DNA from: Nocardia anaemiae NBRC 100462
Lineage (GTDB): Bacteria; Actinomycetota; Actinomycetes; Mycobacteriales; Mycobacteriaceae
DNA length: 64,000 nt
NCBI RefSeq assembly: GCF_001612725.1
Contig: NZ_BDAZ01000024.1
Coordinates: 1 to 64,000 of the forward strand
Direction: 5' to 3'
Shown here: positions 7,475-19,316 of the stretch, in pieces
Numbering within the stretch: position 1 is the stretch's first letter
Layout: the number at the start of each line of letters is the position of its first letter
The notes under the pieces: generated by a model
Told to the model about the DNA's origin: nothing
The model's input: only the letters and a program-made list of their open reading frames with translations
Database searches by the model: none
Made by a program: the position numbers and the translations under genes

Positions 7475-8683
7475 TCACATGGCCCGGAGCGCGCCGGGGG
7501 TGAGGGGTTCGTCGAGGAGGCGGCGGAAACGGTCGGCACGGTCGTCGGCGTCGACGGCGCGGTCCAACCAGCTACCGAGCAGGCGGTAACCCTCGACATA
7601 GGTGCTGATGTAGGCGCGCCAGAGCGGTGAGGACAGGAAGCGCAGGGATTGGCGGGCGCGTTCCTGGGTGGTCAGGCTCCAGCGCTGCAGGAATTCGGCC
7701 ACTTCATCGGCATCGCGGCGCCGATCGTGCAGCAGCAGTGCGGCGTCCTGCCTGACCCCGAGCAACTTCGCCGAGGCAGTCGAAAGCTGTTCGGCGCGTT
7801 CGCCTTCGAAACGCAGACCGAGATCGGCGTAGATCTCCTGCGCCCACTTGCCCCAACCGGCTCCGACGATCGAGCGCAGCGCCAGATCCGCCAGCCCCTC
7901 CGCCATCAGGCACTGCGGGGTATTCACCAGGAACAGTGTCTGCTCGGCCTGGCCGTTCGCGACCAGACCGGCCTCCTTGCGGCAGTGTTCGGTGTGATGT
8001 CCCGGATAGGCCTCGTGCGCGATGAGGCCGGGCAGATGCGCCATATGCTGTTTGAGATCGGAGTTGATCGCCACCCGCGAGTGGTAGTTGCCCAGGTAGT
8101 AATTGAAGCCCGACCAGGGCTTATCCCCCACCACCTCATAGGTGACGTGCTCGTGGTCGGGCAGCGGATAGCGCTCGCGCACCCGTTCCCGCAACGCACT
8201 GGAGAACGCCTCGACGCACACACTCAACCGCTCCGGCGGAATCTCATCGGCCTTGCGGAATGCGGTCACCCGCTCGGCGAGCGGTCCGTCACCAGGCAGC
8301 ACCTCGTCCATCAGGCGGTGCGCGTCGCGGTAGTCCTCGACATCACCGGGTGCGATATCGACATCGAAATACGCGCGCACCTCGTCGACGAACCCGATGT
8401 CGTCACCCGCGAACTTGCGACCCGAGCATTCCAGCGCGCGCAGGTGCACATCGAGGAATTCGGTCCGCTGCCGCGGCAATCCGGCCGCGGGCAGTTCCGC
8501 ACGCAAGGCCGCCGCCCGCCGCGCCAACTCGCGCGGCTCGGGAGCGGGCGCGTTCTCCACCTCGCGACGCAGCGCCGGATCACCGGTATAGGCGTCGACG
8601 AAACCTTCCTCGAGCCGGTCGAATGCCAAGCCGAGCCGCAGGTACTCGGTCACGAGGGGATGCGCTTCCATGTCCGCCGACAT
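7475..8683 (-). CDS. DUF885 family zinc-metallopeptidase-like protein
   Basis: 402 residues, shorter than many DUF885 members (about 550-600). The conserved metal motif HEAYPGHH is at residues 223-230, and ECLMAEGLADLA-type acidic residues follow about 35 residues later (QCLMAEGLADLA). The protein is largely helical with no signal peptide. The family is presumed to be zinc peptidases; substrates are generally unknown. It is convergent with the small ORF, with zero spacing, and divergent from coaA. Confidence 0.8.
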   Translation of the reverse strand: MSADMEAHPLVTEYLRLGLAFDRLEEGFVDAYTGDPALRREVENAPAPEPRELARRAAALRAELPAAGLPRQRTEFLDVHLRALECSGRKFAGDDIGFVDEVRAYFDVDIAPGDVEDYRDAHRLMDEVLPGDGPLAERVTAFRKADEIPPERLSVCVEAFSSALRERVRERYPLPDHEHVTYEVVGDKPWSGFNYYLGNYHSRVAINSDLKQHMAHLPGLIAHEAYPGHHTEHCRKEAGLVANGQAEQTLFLVNTPQCLMAEGLADLALRSIVGAGWGKWAQEIYADLGLRFEGERAEQLSTASAKLLGVRQDAALLLHDRRRDADEVAEFLQRWSLTTQERARQSLRFLSSPLWRAYISTYVEGYRLLGSWLDRAVDADDRADRFRRLLDEPLTPGALRAM

Positions 8684-8750
8684 TAGCCGCTGACGGCCAT
8701 GTCATCGACCGGTTACCACCCCGTATCGGCACCCCGCGTTTCACACGATG

Positions 8751-8778
8751 TTGACGCAGAGCAGAATTCGGTTATGCG
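8751..8778 (+). promoter_or_regulatory. Putative coaA promoter
   Basis: TTGACG (8751-8756) and TATGCG (8773-8778) are separated by 16 bp, about 70 bp before the coaA start. This is a moderate match only. Confidence 0.3.
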
Positions 8779-8848
8779 AGAGCTGGACCGAATCTCATAC
8801 AGTCGGCGCGCGACGTATGCGTGTTTGTCTGAACGGAGTGTCGGGTAA

Positions 8849-9781
8849 GTGGCACGAATGAGCGAGCCGAGTCCCTATGTGGAATTCGACCGGAAACAGT
8901 GGCGGACCCTGCGTAAGTCGACTCCCCTGGTACTCACCGAGGAAGAACTGATCGGTCTTCGCGGCCTCGGCGAACAGATCGATCTGGAAGAGGTCGCCGA
9001 GGTCTACCTCCCGCTCGCTCGCCTCATTCACCTGCAGGTCGCCGCACGTCAGCGGCTATTCGCCGCGACCGCGACCTTTCTCGGGGAGACCCATCCCGAT
9101 CAGCAGGTGCCATTCGTGATCGGTGTCGCGGGCAGTGTCGCGGTCGGTAAATCCACCACCGCCCGCGTACTCCAGGCCCTGCTCGCGCGATGGGATCACC
9201 ATCCACGTGTGGATTTGGTCACAACAGACGGATTCCTATATCCGACCGCGGAACTGAATCGCCGCGGCATCATGCACCGCAAGGGTTTTCCGGAAAGTTA
9301 CGACCGCCGCAAACTTCTGCGCTTCGTCACCGAAGTGAAATCCGGTGCGGCCGAAGTATGTGCGCCGGTGTATTCACATATCTCCTACGACATCGTGCCG
9401 GGCAAGTTCCACTGCGTGACTCAGCCCGACATTCTCATCGTGGAAGGTCTCAATGTGCTGCAGACCGGTCCGCGCTTGATGGTCTCGGATCTGTTCGACT
9501 TCTCGATCTACGTCGACGCGCGCATCGAGGACATCGAGAACTGGTATGTGCAACGGTTTCTCACCCTGCGCGAGACCGCCTTCGCCGATCCGAACGCGCA
9601 TTTCCACCACTACGCGGGCTTCACCGACGACCAGGCGACGGCCGCCGCGAAAGAGATCTGGAACTCCACCAACCGGCCCAATCTGGTGGACAACATTCTG
9701 CCCACCCGTCCACGCGCGACGCTGGTGCTGCGCAAGGACGCCGACCACAGCATCAACCGGCTGCGGTTGCGCAAGCTCTAG
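8849..9781 (+). CDS. coaA: Type I pantothenate kinase
   Basis: 310 residues. It phosphorylates pantothenate with ATP, the first and controlling step of coenzyme A synthesis. The Walker A motif GVAGSVAVGKST is at residues 92-103, and TTDGFLYP, RKGFPESYD and the C-terminal FADPNAHFHHYA segment are all typical of bacterial type I enzymes. The GTG start at 8849 is supported by GGAG 10 bp upstream; ATG 8858 is the alternative. It is convergent with the hypothetical gene behind uppS. Confidence 0.97.
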   Translation: MARMSEPSPYVEFDRKQWRTLRKSTPLVLTEEELIGLRGLGEQIDLEEVAEVYLPLARLIHLQVAARQRLFAATATFLGETHPDQQVPFVIGVAGSVAVGKSTTARVLQALLARWDHHPRVDLVTTDGFLYPTAELNRRGIMHRKGFPESYDRRKLLRFVTEVKSGAAEVCAPVYSHISYDIVPGKFHCVTQPDILIVEGLNVLQTGPRLMVSDLFDFSIYVDARIEDIENWYVQRFLTLRETAFADPNAHFHHYAGFTDDQATAAAKEIWNSTNRPNLVDNILPTRPRATLVLRKDADHSINRLRLRKL

Positions 9782-9789
9782 CCGCAGCG

Positions 9790-10377
9790 TCACAGCTTCC
9801 AGGCGGCGTCCAACCGGGCGGCAACGTCGATATCGCGCACCGCGGCGATATGCGGTTTGCGGATTTCGGTGGCGAGATAGCGCGCGACGAAGCGTCGGAT
9901 CTCGTGATCGACGCTGGCCAGGATGCGCAGCAGCTGTCCGCGTTTGGTGGCGATGGCCACATTGATGCGGACATCGCTCGGGCGCGGTTCGGCGATATCG
10001 ATGATGACCCGCAGCGGTTCGGCCGTGCGCACGGTCAGATGCAGGTGGATATTGCCGTCGATGTGGAAGCGATGCCGGTCAACGGCGAGATCGAGCAGCA
10101 GATCGACATCGAGCGGAATGACCAGTTCGAAGGAGATGACCTCGTCGACGAACCGTTGCAGTTTCGGCTCCCCGAGTTGCACTTGGGCGGCGACCTTCGC
10201 CAACTTGGCCGGCCCGACGCCGATCGGGCCGAAATCAAAGGCGGCACCGGTCAACTGGGCGAACGCACCGGAGATGCGCTGCTCCGAGGCGGCGTATTCC
10301 AGGAAGCGCCGACCGAATTCCTCATAGCCGATGTACGCCCCCTTCGGGGCTGGTACGGCACTCGTCGACTCGTCCAC
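9790..10377 (-). CDS. Conserved hypothetical protein downstream of uppS
   Basis: 195 residues from GTG 10377. The protein starts VDESTSAVPAPKGAYIGYEEFGRRF and has a central beta-rich region (FELVIPLDVDLLLDLAVDRHRFHIDGNIHLHLTVRTAEPLRV). I do not recognise a named domain, but similar proteins beside uppS and coaA in Nocardia seem familiar. It follows uppS by 29 bp on the same strand, so co-transcription is likely. The frame remains open upstream into uppS, but those starts would overlap it by more than 100 bp. There is no good ribosome site, so the start is uncertain. Confidence 0.6.
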   Translation of the reverse strand: MDESTSAVPAPKGAYIGYEEFGRRFLEYAASEQRISGAFAQLTGAAFDFGPIGVGPAKLAKVAAQVQLGEPKLQRFVDEVISFELVIPLDVDLLLDLAVDRHRFHIDGNIHLHLTVRTAEPLRVIIDIAEPRPSDVRINVAIATKRGQLLRILASVDHEIRRFVARYLATEIRKPHIAAVRDIDVAARLDAAWKL

Positions 10378-10406
10378 AAACCGGACGGTACGCGAATGTC
10401 GTTGCC

Positions 10407-11186
10407 TCAGATACCGAACCGGCGATGTCGAGCGGCGTAGTCGCGCAAGGCGCGCAGGAAGTCCACCCGTCGGAATTCCGGCCAGTACGCCTCGGTGAAC
10501 CATATTTCCGAGTATGCGCTCTGCCACAGCAGAAACCCGGAAAGCCGCTGCTCACCGGAGGTTCGGATGACCAGATCGGGATCCGGCTGACCGGAGGTGT
10601 AGAGGTGCTGGCCGATGGAGTTCACCGATATCGACTGGACCAGGTCCTCGCCGGTCTCCCCCGCCGCGATCTCCTGGCGGACCAGCTTGCGGACCGCGTC
10701 CGCGATCTCCTGTCTACCGCCGTAGCCGACGGCGACATTCACGTGCACACCGTCGCGTCCGATGGTGCGTTCGGCCGCGGTGCGCAGCCGCTTGGCGACG
10801 AGTTCCGGGAAGCCGTCGAGCGTGCCGACGATGCGCACGCTCCAGTCCTGTTCGGGCGCGGACAGTTCCTCGACGACATCGGTGATCACCTCGAACAGGG
10901 TCTCCAGTTCGTCGGGATCGCGCTGCAGATTCTCGGTGGACAGCAGATAGACGGTCACCATCTCGATGCCCTCGTCCGCGCACCAGCCGACCAGTTCGGC
11001 GATTTTCAGCGCGCCGACCCGATGTCCGTGGCTCACATCGGTGAAACCGTTTTCTCTGGCCCAGCGCCGATTACCATCGCACATCACCGCGACGTGCCGA
11101 GGATGTTGTTTGCCGGCCAGCTGCTTGGACAGCCGCGCCTCGTAGATGCGGTATGGCAAACCACGCACCTGACTCGGAAGCTCCAC
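10407..11186 (-). CDS. uppS: Short-chain Z-isoprenyl diphosphate synthase (Rv1086-like)
   Basis: 259 residues of the cis-prenyltransferase (UPP synthase) family. Signature segments are HVAVMCDGNRRWAREN (catalytic Asp in CDGNRRWA), GHRVGALKI, YLLSTENLQR, VNVAVGYGGRQEIADA and DLVIRTSGEQRLSGFLLWQSAYSE. In mycobacteria the paralogue next to coaA and hemolysin III (Rv1086) makes Z,E-farnesyl diphosphate for decaprenyl phosphate; synteny suggests that role. The open frame begins at a TTG three codons earlier; I prefer GTG 11186. Confidence 0.92.
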   Translation of the reverse strand: MELPSQVRGLPYRIYEARLSKQLAGKQHPRHVAVMCDGNRRWARENGFTDVSHGHRVGALKIAELVGWCADEGIEMVTVYLLSTENLQRDPDELETLFEVITDVVEELSAPEQDWSVRIVGTLDGFPELVAKRLRTAAERTIGRDGVHVNVAVGYGGRQEIADAVRKLVRQEIAAGETGEDLVQSISVNSIGQHLYTSGQPDPDLVIRTSGEQRLSGFLLWQSAYSEIWFTEAYWPEFRRVDFLRALRDYAARHRRFGI

Positions 11187-11308
11187 GGCGACCAACCCTA
11201 CGCCTCAGCGGCGCGATCCCGGCATCGACTGTGTCCGATCGCCGCGTGACGAACCACCGCAACTTACGATACCGTAGGTTACTGACGGGTATCACTAGGA
11301 GGTAACTC

Positions 11309-12007
11309 GTGTCCGAAATGGTCGACGCGACCGATGCGACGCCGGTGGCGATCCCGGGCACCTCGGCACTGCTCAAGCCGCGGATGCGGGGCTGGATTCA
11401 CACCTGGGCGGTCGGCATCGCGGCAATCGCGGTGCTCGTATTGGTCTCGACAGCGGCAAATGTGTCGGCGACGGCAGGGTGGTCCACCCTGGTCTACGGG
11501 CTGACCGTATGCGGGTTGTTCGGCATCAGCGCCGTCTACCACCGGGTGACCTGGGCGACCGCGAAGGCGCGCATCCAGATGAAGCGCGCCGATCATTCGA
11601 TGATCTTCCTGTTCATCGCGGGCAGCTATACGCCGTTCGCATTACTCGGCCTGCCGGGACGCACCGGACAGATACTGCTGCTGGTGGTGTGGCTCGGCGC
11701 ACTGGCCGGGGTGGCATTGAAGCTGTTGTGGCCGACCGCTCCACGCTGGGTCGGGGTGCCGCTGTATCTGCTGCTGGGATGGGCGATCGTGCCGGTGGCC
11801 GGGCAGCTCAATACGAATATCGGGATCGCGCCACTGATCCTGTTGCTCATCGGTGGTCTGGTCTACAGCGGCGGCGCGATCCTCTACGCGACCAAGTGGC
11901 CGAACCCTTGGCCCATGGTCTTCGGCCACCACGAGTTCTTCCATGCCGCGACCGTGCTCGCCGCGCTGTGCCACTACGCCGCGATCTGGTTGGTCGTACT
12001 GCGCTGA
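11309..12007 (+). CDS. Hemolysin III family (PAQR) membrane protein
   Basis: 232 residues with about seven transmembrane helices. PAQR-family metal-site residues are visible: the His in SAVYHRVTW after helix 2, and the paired histidines in GHHEFFHAATVLAALCHYAAI near the C-terminus. AGGAGG 6 bp before GTG 11309 fixes the start. It corresponds to Rv1085c by synteny and is divergent from uppS. Despite the name, haemolysis is unproven for most members; a lipid hydrolase or membrane homeostasis role is discussed for PAQR proteins. Confidence 0.9.
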   Translation: MSEMVDATDATPVAIPGTSALLKPRMRGWIHTWAVGIAAIAVLVLVSTAANVSATAGWSTLVYGLTVCGLFGISAVYHRVTWATAKARIQMKRADHSMIFLFIAGSYTPFALLGLPGRTGQILLLVVWLGALAGVALKLLWPTAPRWVGVPLYLLLGWAIVPVAGQLNTNIGIAPLILLLIGGLVYSGGAILYATKWPNPWPMVFGHHEFFHAATVLAALCHYAAIWLVVLR

Positions 12008-12137
12008 GAACGTCCGGACCGCCACATCGGGTGCCCGGCACCTCCAGCGGGCAGGCCTAACATCGTGGACGTGCCGAATTGCCCTTTGCGGCAATAGAGT
12101 TGGGGACGGATCCGGATCCGGAAGATGGCGGGGCGAT

Positions 12138-14423
12138 ATGGCACAGCAGAGGATCGAGACCAGTGGAACGCAGGCCGTGCGCGAACGGGGGATCGGCTAC
12201 CGCTGGGGCGTTGCGATGGCACAGCACCGGCGGATCGTCGTCGCGACGTGGTTGCTGCTGATCGCCGCGTGCGCGGTCGCCTACCCGCAGCTCAACGGCC
12301 GCTTGGAGGCCATGGAATTCCATGCCGACAAGGCGGAATCGACGCGGATCACCGAAGTGCTCGCGGCGCACTATCCCGATCTGGGAGCCGAGCAGCTTGC
12401 GCTGGTCTTCGATTCGGAGCAGCGGACCGTCGACGATCCGGCCTACCGGGCGATCGTGGAGCGCGCGGTCGCCGAGCTGCGCGGCGTGCCCGGCGTCCGA
12501 GTCGCGGTGGGGCCGTTCCAAGGCGATCAGAAGTCGCAGATCTCGGTGAGCAGGCATGCGGCGCTCGCGGTCATCGGAATCAACGGCTCGATTCCGGCGC
12601 GCGCGGAATTGGCTGGTGACCTGCAGGAACGCGCGGGGCACTTCGCAGGTGACGGGGTGAGCGTCGGGCTCACCGGCTTCTCACCGGTGCTGCGCGATCT
12701 GATGGAGATCGAGGTGACCGATTCCGGACAGGCCGAGGCGCTCGGCCTGCCGGTGGCGTTCGTGCTGCTCATCCTCGCGCTCGGCACGGTTGTCGCGGCA
12801 TTGGTGCCGGTCATGGTGGCGTTGAGCGGACTGTTGCTCGCGTTCGGCGGCCTGTTTCTGCTGTCGCATGTGATGGCAACCAGTTCGCTGCTGCTCGCGG
12901 TCGCGACCATGATCGGCACCGGTATCGGGCTGGACTACGCGATGTTCGTGGTCAGCCGGTTCCGCGAAGAGCTCGCGAAGCCGGGTGGCAGTTCCGCGGC
13001 CGGTGTGGCACATGCCTGTGGGATCGCGATCGCCACGGCGGGTAAGACGATCGTCGCGTCCGGCTTCATCGTGATGATCTCGCTGTGCTCACTGGTGGTG
13101 GTGCGTGCGCCGGTGTTCCGCGGTATCGCGGTCGGCGTCGCGATCGCGGTCGTTGCCACGCTGACGGTTGCGCTCACGCTGCTGCCCGCGGTGCTGGCAA
13201 TGCTCGGGCCGCGGGTCAATCGCGGTGCGCTGCCTCGGCGATGGCAGCCGTTGGAGACCAGGCCGGGAGCGGATGCCGATCCGGCCAGCGGGCGCTGGGC
13301 GCGGTGGAGTCGGATCGTGATGGCGCGGCCGGTGGTATTCGGTATCGCGGCCACGCTGGTGTTGCTGGTGGCGGCCGCGCCGCTGACCGGAATTCGCTAC
13401 GGCATGGATATGGGCACCGCGGCGATGGGCGATACCGCGTCCGGCAAGGCGAGCAAGGTCGCCTCGGAGAATTTCGCGCCCGGACTGCTCGCGCCGATCA
13501 CGATCGTGGTGACCGGTGCCGGTGACATGCCGCTGCCTGCCGCGGCGACCGGCGAGGTACAGAACTTCCTCACCGCGCTGCGCTCGGATGAGCGCATCGA
13601 ACAGGTGCTGCCGATCCAGCGGGACGGGCGGATCTTCGCGATGGTGGTGGCCGAGACCGCATTCGATTCCACCGAAGCCGATCAACTCGTCCGAGAGATC
13701 CGCGACCGAGCCACCGCACTGCCCGGCGATGTGCTGGTCGGCGGTGCGACGGCGGAGTTCGCGGATATGTCCGACGAGATCACCGGGAAACTGCCACTGG
13801 TGGTCGCGCTGGTTCTATGCTGCTCGTTCGTGTTCCTCATCGCTGCCTTCCGCAGCATCGCGCTGCCGATCAAGGCAATAGTGATGAATCTGCTGGCCAC
13901 CGGCGCGGCCCTCGGTATCACGGTGGCGGTGTTCCAGTGGGGACTCGGCGAATCACTGCTCGGATTCCACAGCACCGGGTTCATCCAGGTATTCCTGCCG
14001 ACCATGGTCTTCGCGATCCTGTTCGGGCTGTCGATGGACTACGAGGTGTTCCTGATCCGCCGGATCAAGGAATTCTGGGAGAACTCCCCGGGCACCACGG
14101 CCGATAACGAAAACGCCGTGGCGGCCGGGCTACAGCACACGGCCCGTCCGATCAGCGCAGCGGCGGCGATCATGGTGGTGATCTTCGGCAGCTTCCTGAC
14201 CGCGAGCGTGCTGGAGCTTAAACAGATCGGGTTGGCGCTCGCGGTGGCCATCGCGATCGACGCGGCACTGGTGCGATTGGTCTTGGTGCCCGCGCTGATG
14301 AAACTGTTCGGGACCTGGAACTGGTGGCTGCCCGGCTCGGGTGCGCCCGTGCGGGTCGGGGTCTCGGTGCGCACGCAGGCACCGGCGCAGGCTGGTTCCG
14401 CTCCGGATGTCAGGGCACCGTGA
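12138..14423 (+). CDS. MMPL family RND transporter
   Basis: 761 residues. It has the two-fold MmpL architecture: helix 1, a periplasmic loop (about residues 45-180), helices 2-6, a cytoplasmic loop, helix 7, a second loop (about 430-540), and helices 8-12. The proton-relay Asp-Tyr pairs of the family appear as GIGLDYAMFVVSRF and GLSMDYEVFLIRRIKEF. The start is ATG 12138; the frame is open further upstream but overlaps hemolysin III. It ends in a GTGA overlap with an adenylate cyclase gene, so they form an operon. The exported substrate, probably a lipid, is not predictable. Confidence 0.93.
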   Translation: MAQQRIETSGTQAVRERGIGYRWGVAMAQHRRIVVATWLLLIAACAVAYPQLNGRLEAMEFHADKAESTRITEVLAAHYPDLGAEQLALVFDSEQRTVDDPAYRAIVERAVAELRGVPGVRVAVGPFQGDQKSQISVSRHAALAVIGINGSIPARAELAGDLQERAGHFAGDGVSVGLTGFSPVLRDLMEIEVTDSGQAEALGLPVAFVLLILALGTVVAALVPVMVALSGLLLAFGGLFLLSHVMATSSLLLAVATMIGTGIGLDYAMFVVSRFREELAKPGGSSAAGVAHACGIAIATAGKTIVASGFIVMISLCSLVVVRAPVFRGIAVGVAIAVVATLTVALTLLPAVLAMLGPRVNRGALPRRWQPLETRPGADADPASGRWARWSRIVMARPVVFGIAATLVLLVAAAPLTGIRYGMDMGTAAMGDTASGKASKVASENFAPGLLAPITIVVTGAGDMPLPAAATGEVQNFLTALRSDERIEQVLPIQRDGRIFAMVVAETAFDSTEADQLVREIRDRATALPGDVLVGGATAEFADMSDEITGKLPLVVALVLCCSFVFLIAAFRSIALPIKAIVMNLLATGAALGITVAVFQWGLGESLLGFHSTGFIQVFLPTMVFAILFGLSMDYEVFLIRRIKEFWENSPGTTADNENAVAAGLQHTARPISAAAAIMVVIFGSFLTASVLELKQIGLALAVAIAIDAALVRLVLVPALMKLFGTWNWWLPGSGAPVRVGVSVRTQAPAQAGSAPDVRAP

Positions 14424-16000
14424 TCACCAAGCTGGTTGTTTGGGCGCTGAAGGCGCGGTGGGGGTTGGCGGCGGTGGTGATCGCCGCGAATCTCGGTGGC
14501 CTCGCGGTGATCGTGACCGAGCTGTGGCTCAGTGGATTTTTCGGCCGGATCGGGGGTGACTGGCGCCGCACCATCGGGTTGGCGTCGATCTATCCGGTGC
14601 TGGGTTTCCTCGCCGGGGTCGGCCTCGCCGTGCGCGATCGGACCGTGTATTTCGGCTGGCTCGATGACGGACGCAAGCCGACCGTCGATGAGGCGCGACG
14701 ACTGCTGCGCCTACCGATCGCGATCACCACCCGGGCGCTGGCGATATGGCTGCCCGGCGTGATCGTGGCGGCCTCGATGCTCTCGCATCTATCCGAACAC
14801 AACAGTGCGGCGGTGACCACGGCGCTGTTCACCCTGGGCGCGCTGCAATCGGCCGGATTCACCTTCCTGATCGTCGACAGGCTGATCCGCCCGACCATTC
14901 CGGTGGTGTCGAGGGTGCTCGGCCCCACCGCGCACTGGAGTTCCTCGGTGCTGATGCGGGTCGTGATGACCTGGGCGGTGGCCGGTGCGATGCCGCTGCT
15001 CATGCTGATCACGGTGCTCGCCGATCCGGCCTCCGGCGCACCGGACCGCGTCCGCGCCGCCATCTACCTCTCCATTGTCGGCATCGGATCCGGCGCGCTG
15101 GCGACCGCGATCCTGGCCCGTTCGGTCGCGACGCCGATGCTCACACTGCGCCGGGCGCTCGATCGGATCACGAAGGGCGAGTTCGATGTTCGGGTTCCGG
15201 TCGGCAGCACCAGCGAGATCGGGCGGCTGGAGAATTCGGTCAATGAACTCGCCGCCAATCTGCGCGAACGCGAGCGGATGCGCGATGTATTCGGCCGTCA
15301 CGTCGGCGCGGAGGTGGCCGAGCGGGCATTGGCGGGCGGGGTCGATCTGACCGGCGATGTACGCGAAGTATCGGCGCTGTTCGTCGATGTCACCGGATCC
15401 GTAGAGTTGTCCAGCGGTCTGACGCCGCACGATTTCGTGGCCAAGCTCAATCGACTGCTCACGATCGTGGTCGCGGCGACCGAGGAGAACAACGGACTGG
15501 TCAACAAGTTCGAAGGCGATGCGGCGCTGTGCATCTTCGGTGCGCCGATCGCGTTGCGCGACAACGCGACACCTGCCCTGCGAGCAGCGCGGCGCATTCG
15601 CGACGAGGTCACCGCCACCGGCGAACTCGACATCGGCATCGGCGTCGCGCGCGGGCGGGTATTCGCGGGCGATATCGGCTCCGATACCCGGTTGGAGTAC
15701 ACGGTGATCGGCGATGCGGTCAATGAGGCGGCACGGCTTACCACCGAAGCGAAGGAGGTGCCACGCCGAATCCTGGTGAGCGGTGCGGTCATCGATGCGG
15801 CAGCCGAGCACGAGCGCGCGAAATGGGTTCTCTACGACAACATTCTGCTGCGCGGAATGCCCGAACCCACCGCCTGCTGGACCGATGTCGAAGCCGCCCC
15901 GACAGCCATCGGCACCGAGCCCGATACCGATGCGGGCGACATCAGTGCGATCGCCGAAGTACGGACCGCGACAACCGAATCCCCCTCGCAGAACCGCTGA
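14420..16000 (+). CDS. Membrane-bound class III adenylate cyclase with HAMP domain
   Basis: 526 residues. There are six N-terminal membrane helices (about 10-220), a HAMP linker (about 232-285), and a class III cyclase domain (about 310-480). Metal-binding aspartates are Asp323 (LFVDVTG) and Asp367 (NKFEGD). Lys363 is the adenine-specifying position, and Asn435 and Arg439 (GDAVNEAARL) are transition-state residues. All catalytic residues are present, so it should make cAMP. The layout matches the Rv1318c-Rv1320c group. GTG 14420 overlaps the MMPL stop (GTGA), tying its translation to the transporter. Confidence 0.93.
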   Translation: MITKLVVWALKARWGLAAVVIAANLGGLAVIVTELWLSGFFGRIGGDWRRTIGLASIYPVLGFLAGVGLAVRDRTVYFGWLDDGRKPTVDEARRLLRLPIAITTRALAIWLPGVIVAASMLSHLSEHNSAAVTTALFTLGALQSAGFTFLIVDRLIRPTIPVVSRVLGPTAHWSSSVLMRVVMTWAVAGAMPLLMLITVLADPASGAPDRVRAAIYLSIVGIGSGALATAILARSVATPMLTLRRALDRITKGEFDVRVPVGSTSEIGRLENSVNELAANLRERERMRDVFGRHVGAEVAERALAGGVDLTGDVREVSALFVDVTGSVELSSGLTPHDFVAKLNRLLTIVVAATEENNGLVNKFEGDAALCIFGAPIALRDNATPALRAARRIRDEVTATGELDIGIGVARGRVFAGDIGSDTRLEYTVIGDAVNEAARLTTEAKEVPRRILVSGAVIDAAAEHERAKWVLYDNILLRGMPEPTACWTDVEAAPTAIGTEPDTDAGDISAIAEVRTATTESPSQNR

Positions 16001-16171
16001 CCGCCGGATCGCGGTGACGCGCAGTGCCTGGGGCCGACTATCGCCTGACGCATACCAGACGATGTCCTTGCACGCCGCGCCCTGCGCGCGACGCGTAACC
16101 TCCGCCCGGCACGCAAACTGCCCTCGGCACGCAATCGGTGTGCGAAGAACTCGGTGCGCGGTCGCGCCGGG

Positions 16172-18235
<2,064 letters not shown>

Positions 18236-18368
18236 CTCAGCCTCTCACGTCCGCTCGAATCGGCCAGTCGAGGAGGTACCCGATTCAGACCGGCCATCAC
18301 ACTCGAGGTGATTGTCGGCGCGGAACCGAGTTCGCGAGATAAGGGCACAGGGCAGATATCGTCGCAGC

Positions 18369-19316
18369 GTGGACTCCCTGCGTCAGCTGCGGTACTTCGT
18401 CGCCGTCGCCGAAGAATTGCACTTCGGACGGGCCGCCGAACGCCTCGGCATCGCACAACCACCGCTGAGCCAGCGCATTCGCAAACTCGAGCATGATCTC
18501 GGTGCGCGGCTGTTCGACCGGGACAGCCGACGTGTCGAGCTCACCGAGGCGGGCCAGATCCTGCTCGTGGAGGCCCGCGATCTGCTGGCCCGGTGGGATC
18601 GGGCGCAACGGCTGGTCGGCAAGGCGCACCGGGGTGAGATCGATGCACTGCGGGTCGGTGTCCCACCCGAACTGGCCGGACGGGTGCTCGCCGCGATACT
18701 CACGACATTCGAAAGCCGTGACATCCGAGTCGATCTACAGGAATTGACTACCGCCGAGCAGATCCGACTGCTCGCCGACCGCCAACTCGACGCCGGGCTG
18801 CTGCAACATCCGGTCGATGTGGTCGGCCTGGAGCTCGGCCCCGAGGTCGAGACGCCGCTCGGCGTCGTGCTGCCACGCGATTCGCCGCTGGCCACACGCT
18901 CCGCACTCACCCTCGCCGAGCTGGCCGGACTCGGTCTGGTGATCTTTCCGCGGGCCGCCGCGCCCGGACTCTATGACGCGATGCTGCGCATCTGCTGGGA
19001 GCACGGCTTCCGGCCCACCCGCGTCCAGCACGCCCGCAACCCCGAATTCGTGCTCGGCATGGTGCTTTCCGGCCGCGGCGTCGCCTTCGACCAGGGCATG
19101 GTCGCGCAAAAGGAACCACGTGTCGTCTGGCGACCGCTGACCGACGCACTGAGCTGGCGACTCTCGCTGGCCTGGCCCGCCGCGGCACCGCATCCGCTGG
19201 TGCGCGAACTGGCCGAGTTGATCGTGACGGTCATCCAGGGCGACGGCGCATCGCGGCCCGCGCCCGCTCAGGAGGTGGCGCAGCGGCCGTGGAATGTCGT
19301 ATTCGGCAGATCGTGA
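18369..19316 (+). CDS. LysR family transcriptional regulator
   Basis: 315 residues. The N-terminal winged helix (MDSLRQLRYFVAVAEELHFGRAAERLGIAQPPLSQRIRKLE) is the LysR signature, followed by a periplasmic-binding-like effector domain (about 90-300). The GTG at 18369 gives the usual N-terminus. Divergent transcription from the YyaL-like gene suggests that region as a target, though LysR target choice cannot be read directly. Its last 49 bp overlap the 3' end of the convergent serine hydrolase gene. Confidence 0.9.
   Translation: MDSLRQLRYFVAVAEELHFGRAAERLGIAQPPLSQRIRKLEHDLGARLFDRDSRRVELTEAGQILLVEARDLLARWDRAQRLVGKAHRGEIDALRVGVPPELAGRVLAAILTTFESRDIRVDLQELTTAEQIRLLADRQLDAGLLQHPVDVVGLELGPEVETPLGVVLPRDSPLATRSALTLAELAGLGLVIFPRAAAPGLYDAMLRICWEHGFRPTRVQHARNPEFVLGMVLSGRGVAFDQGMVAQKEPRVVWRPLTDALSWRLSLAWPAAAPHPLVRELAELIVTVIQGDGASRPAPAQEVAQRPWNVVFGRS

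Noticed and set aside
7009..7599. Minus-strand ORF with an SDR-like tail sequence
   Set aside because: Overlaps the DUF885 coding end and the small ORF; only about 30 residues look protein-like and no catalytic motif exists.
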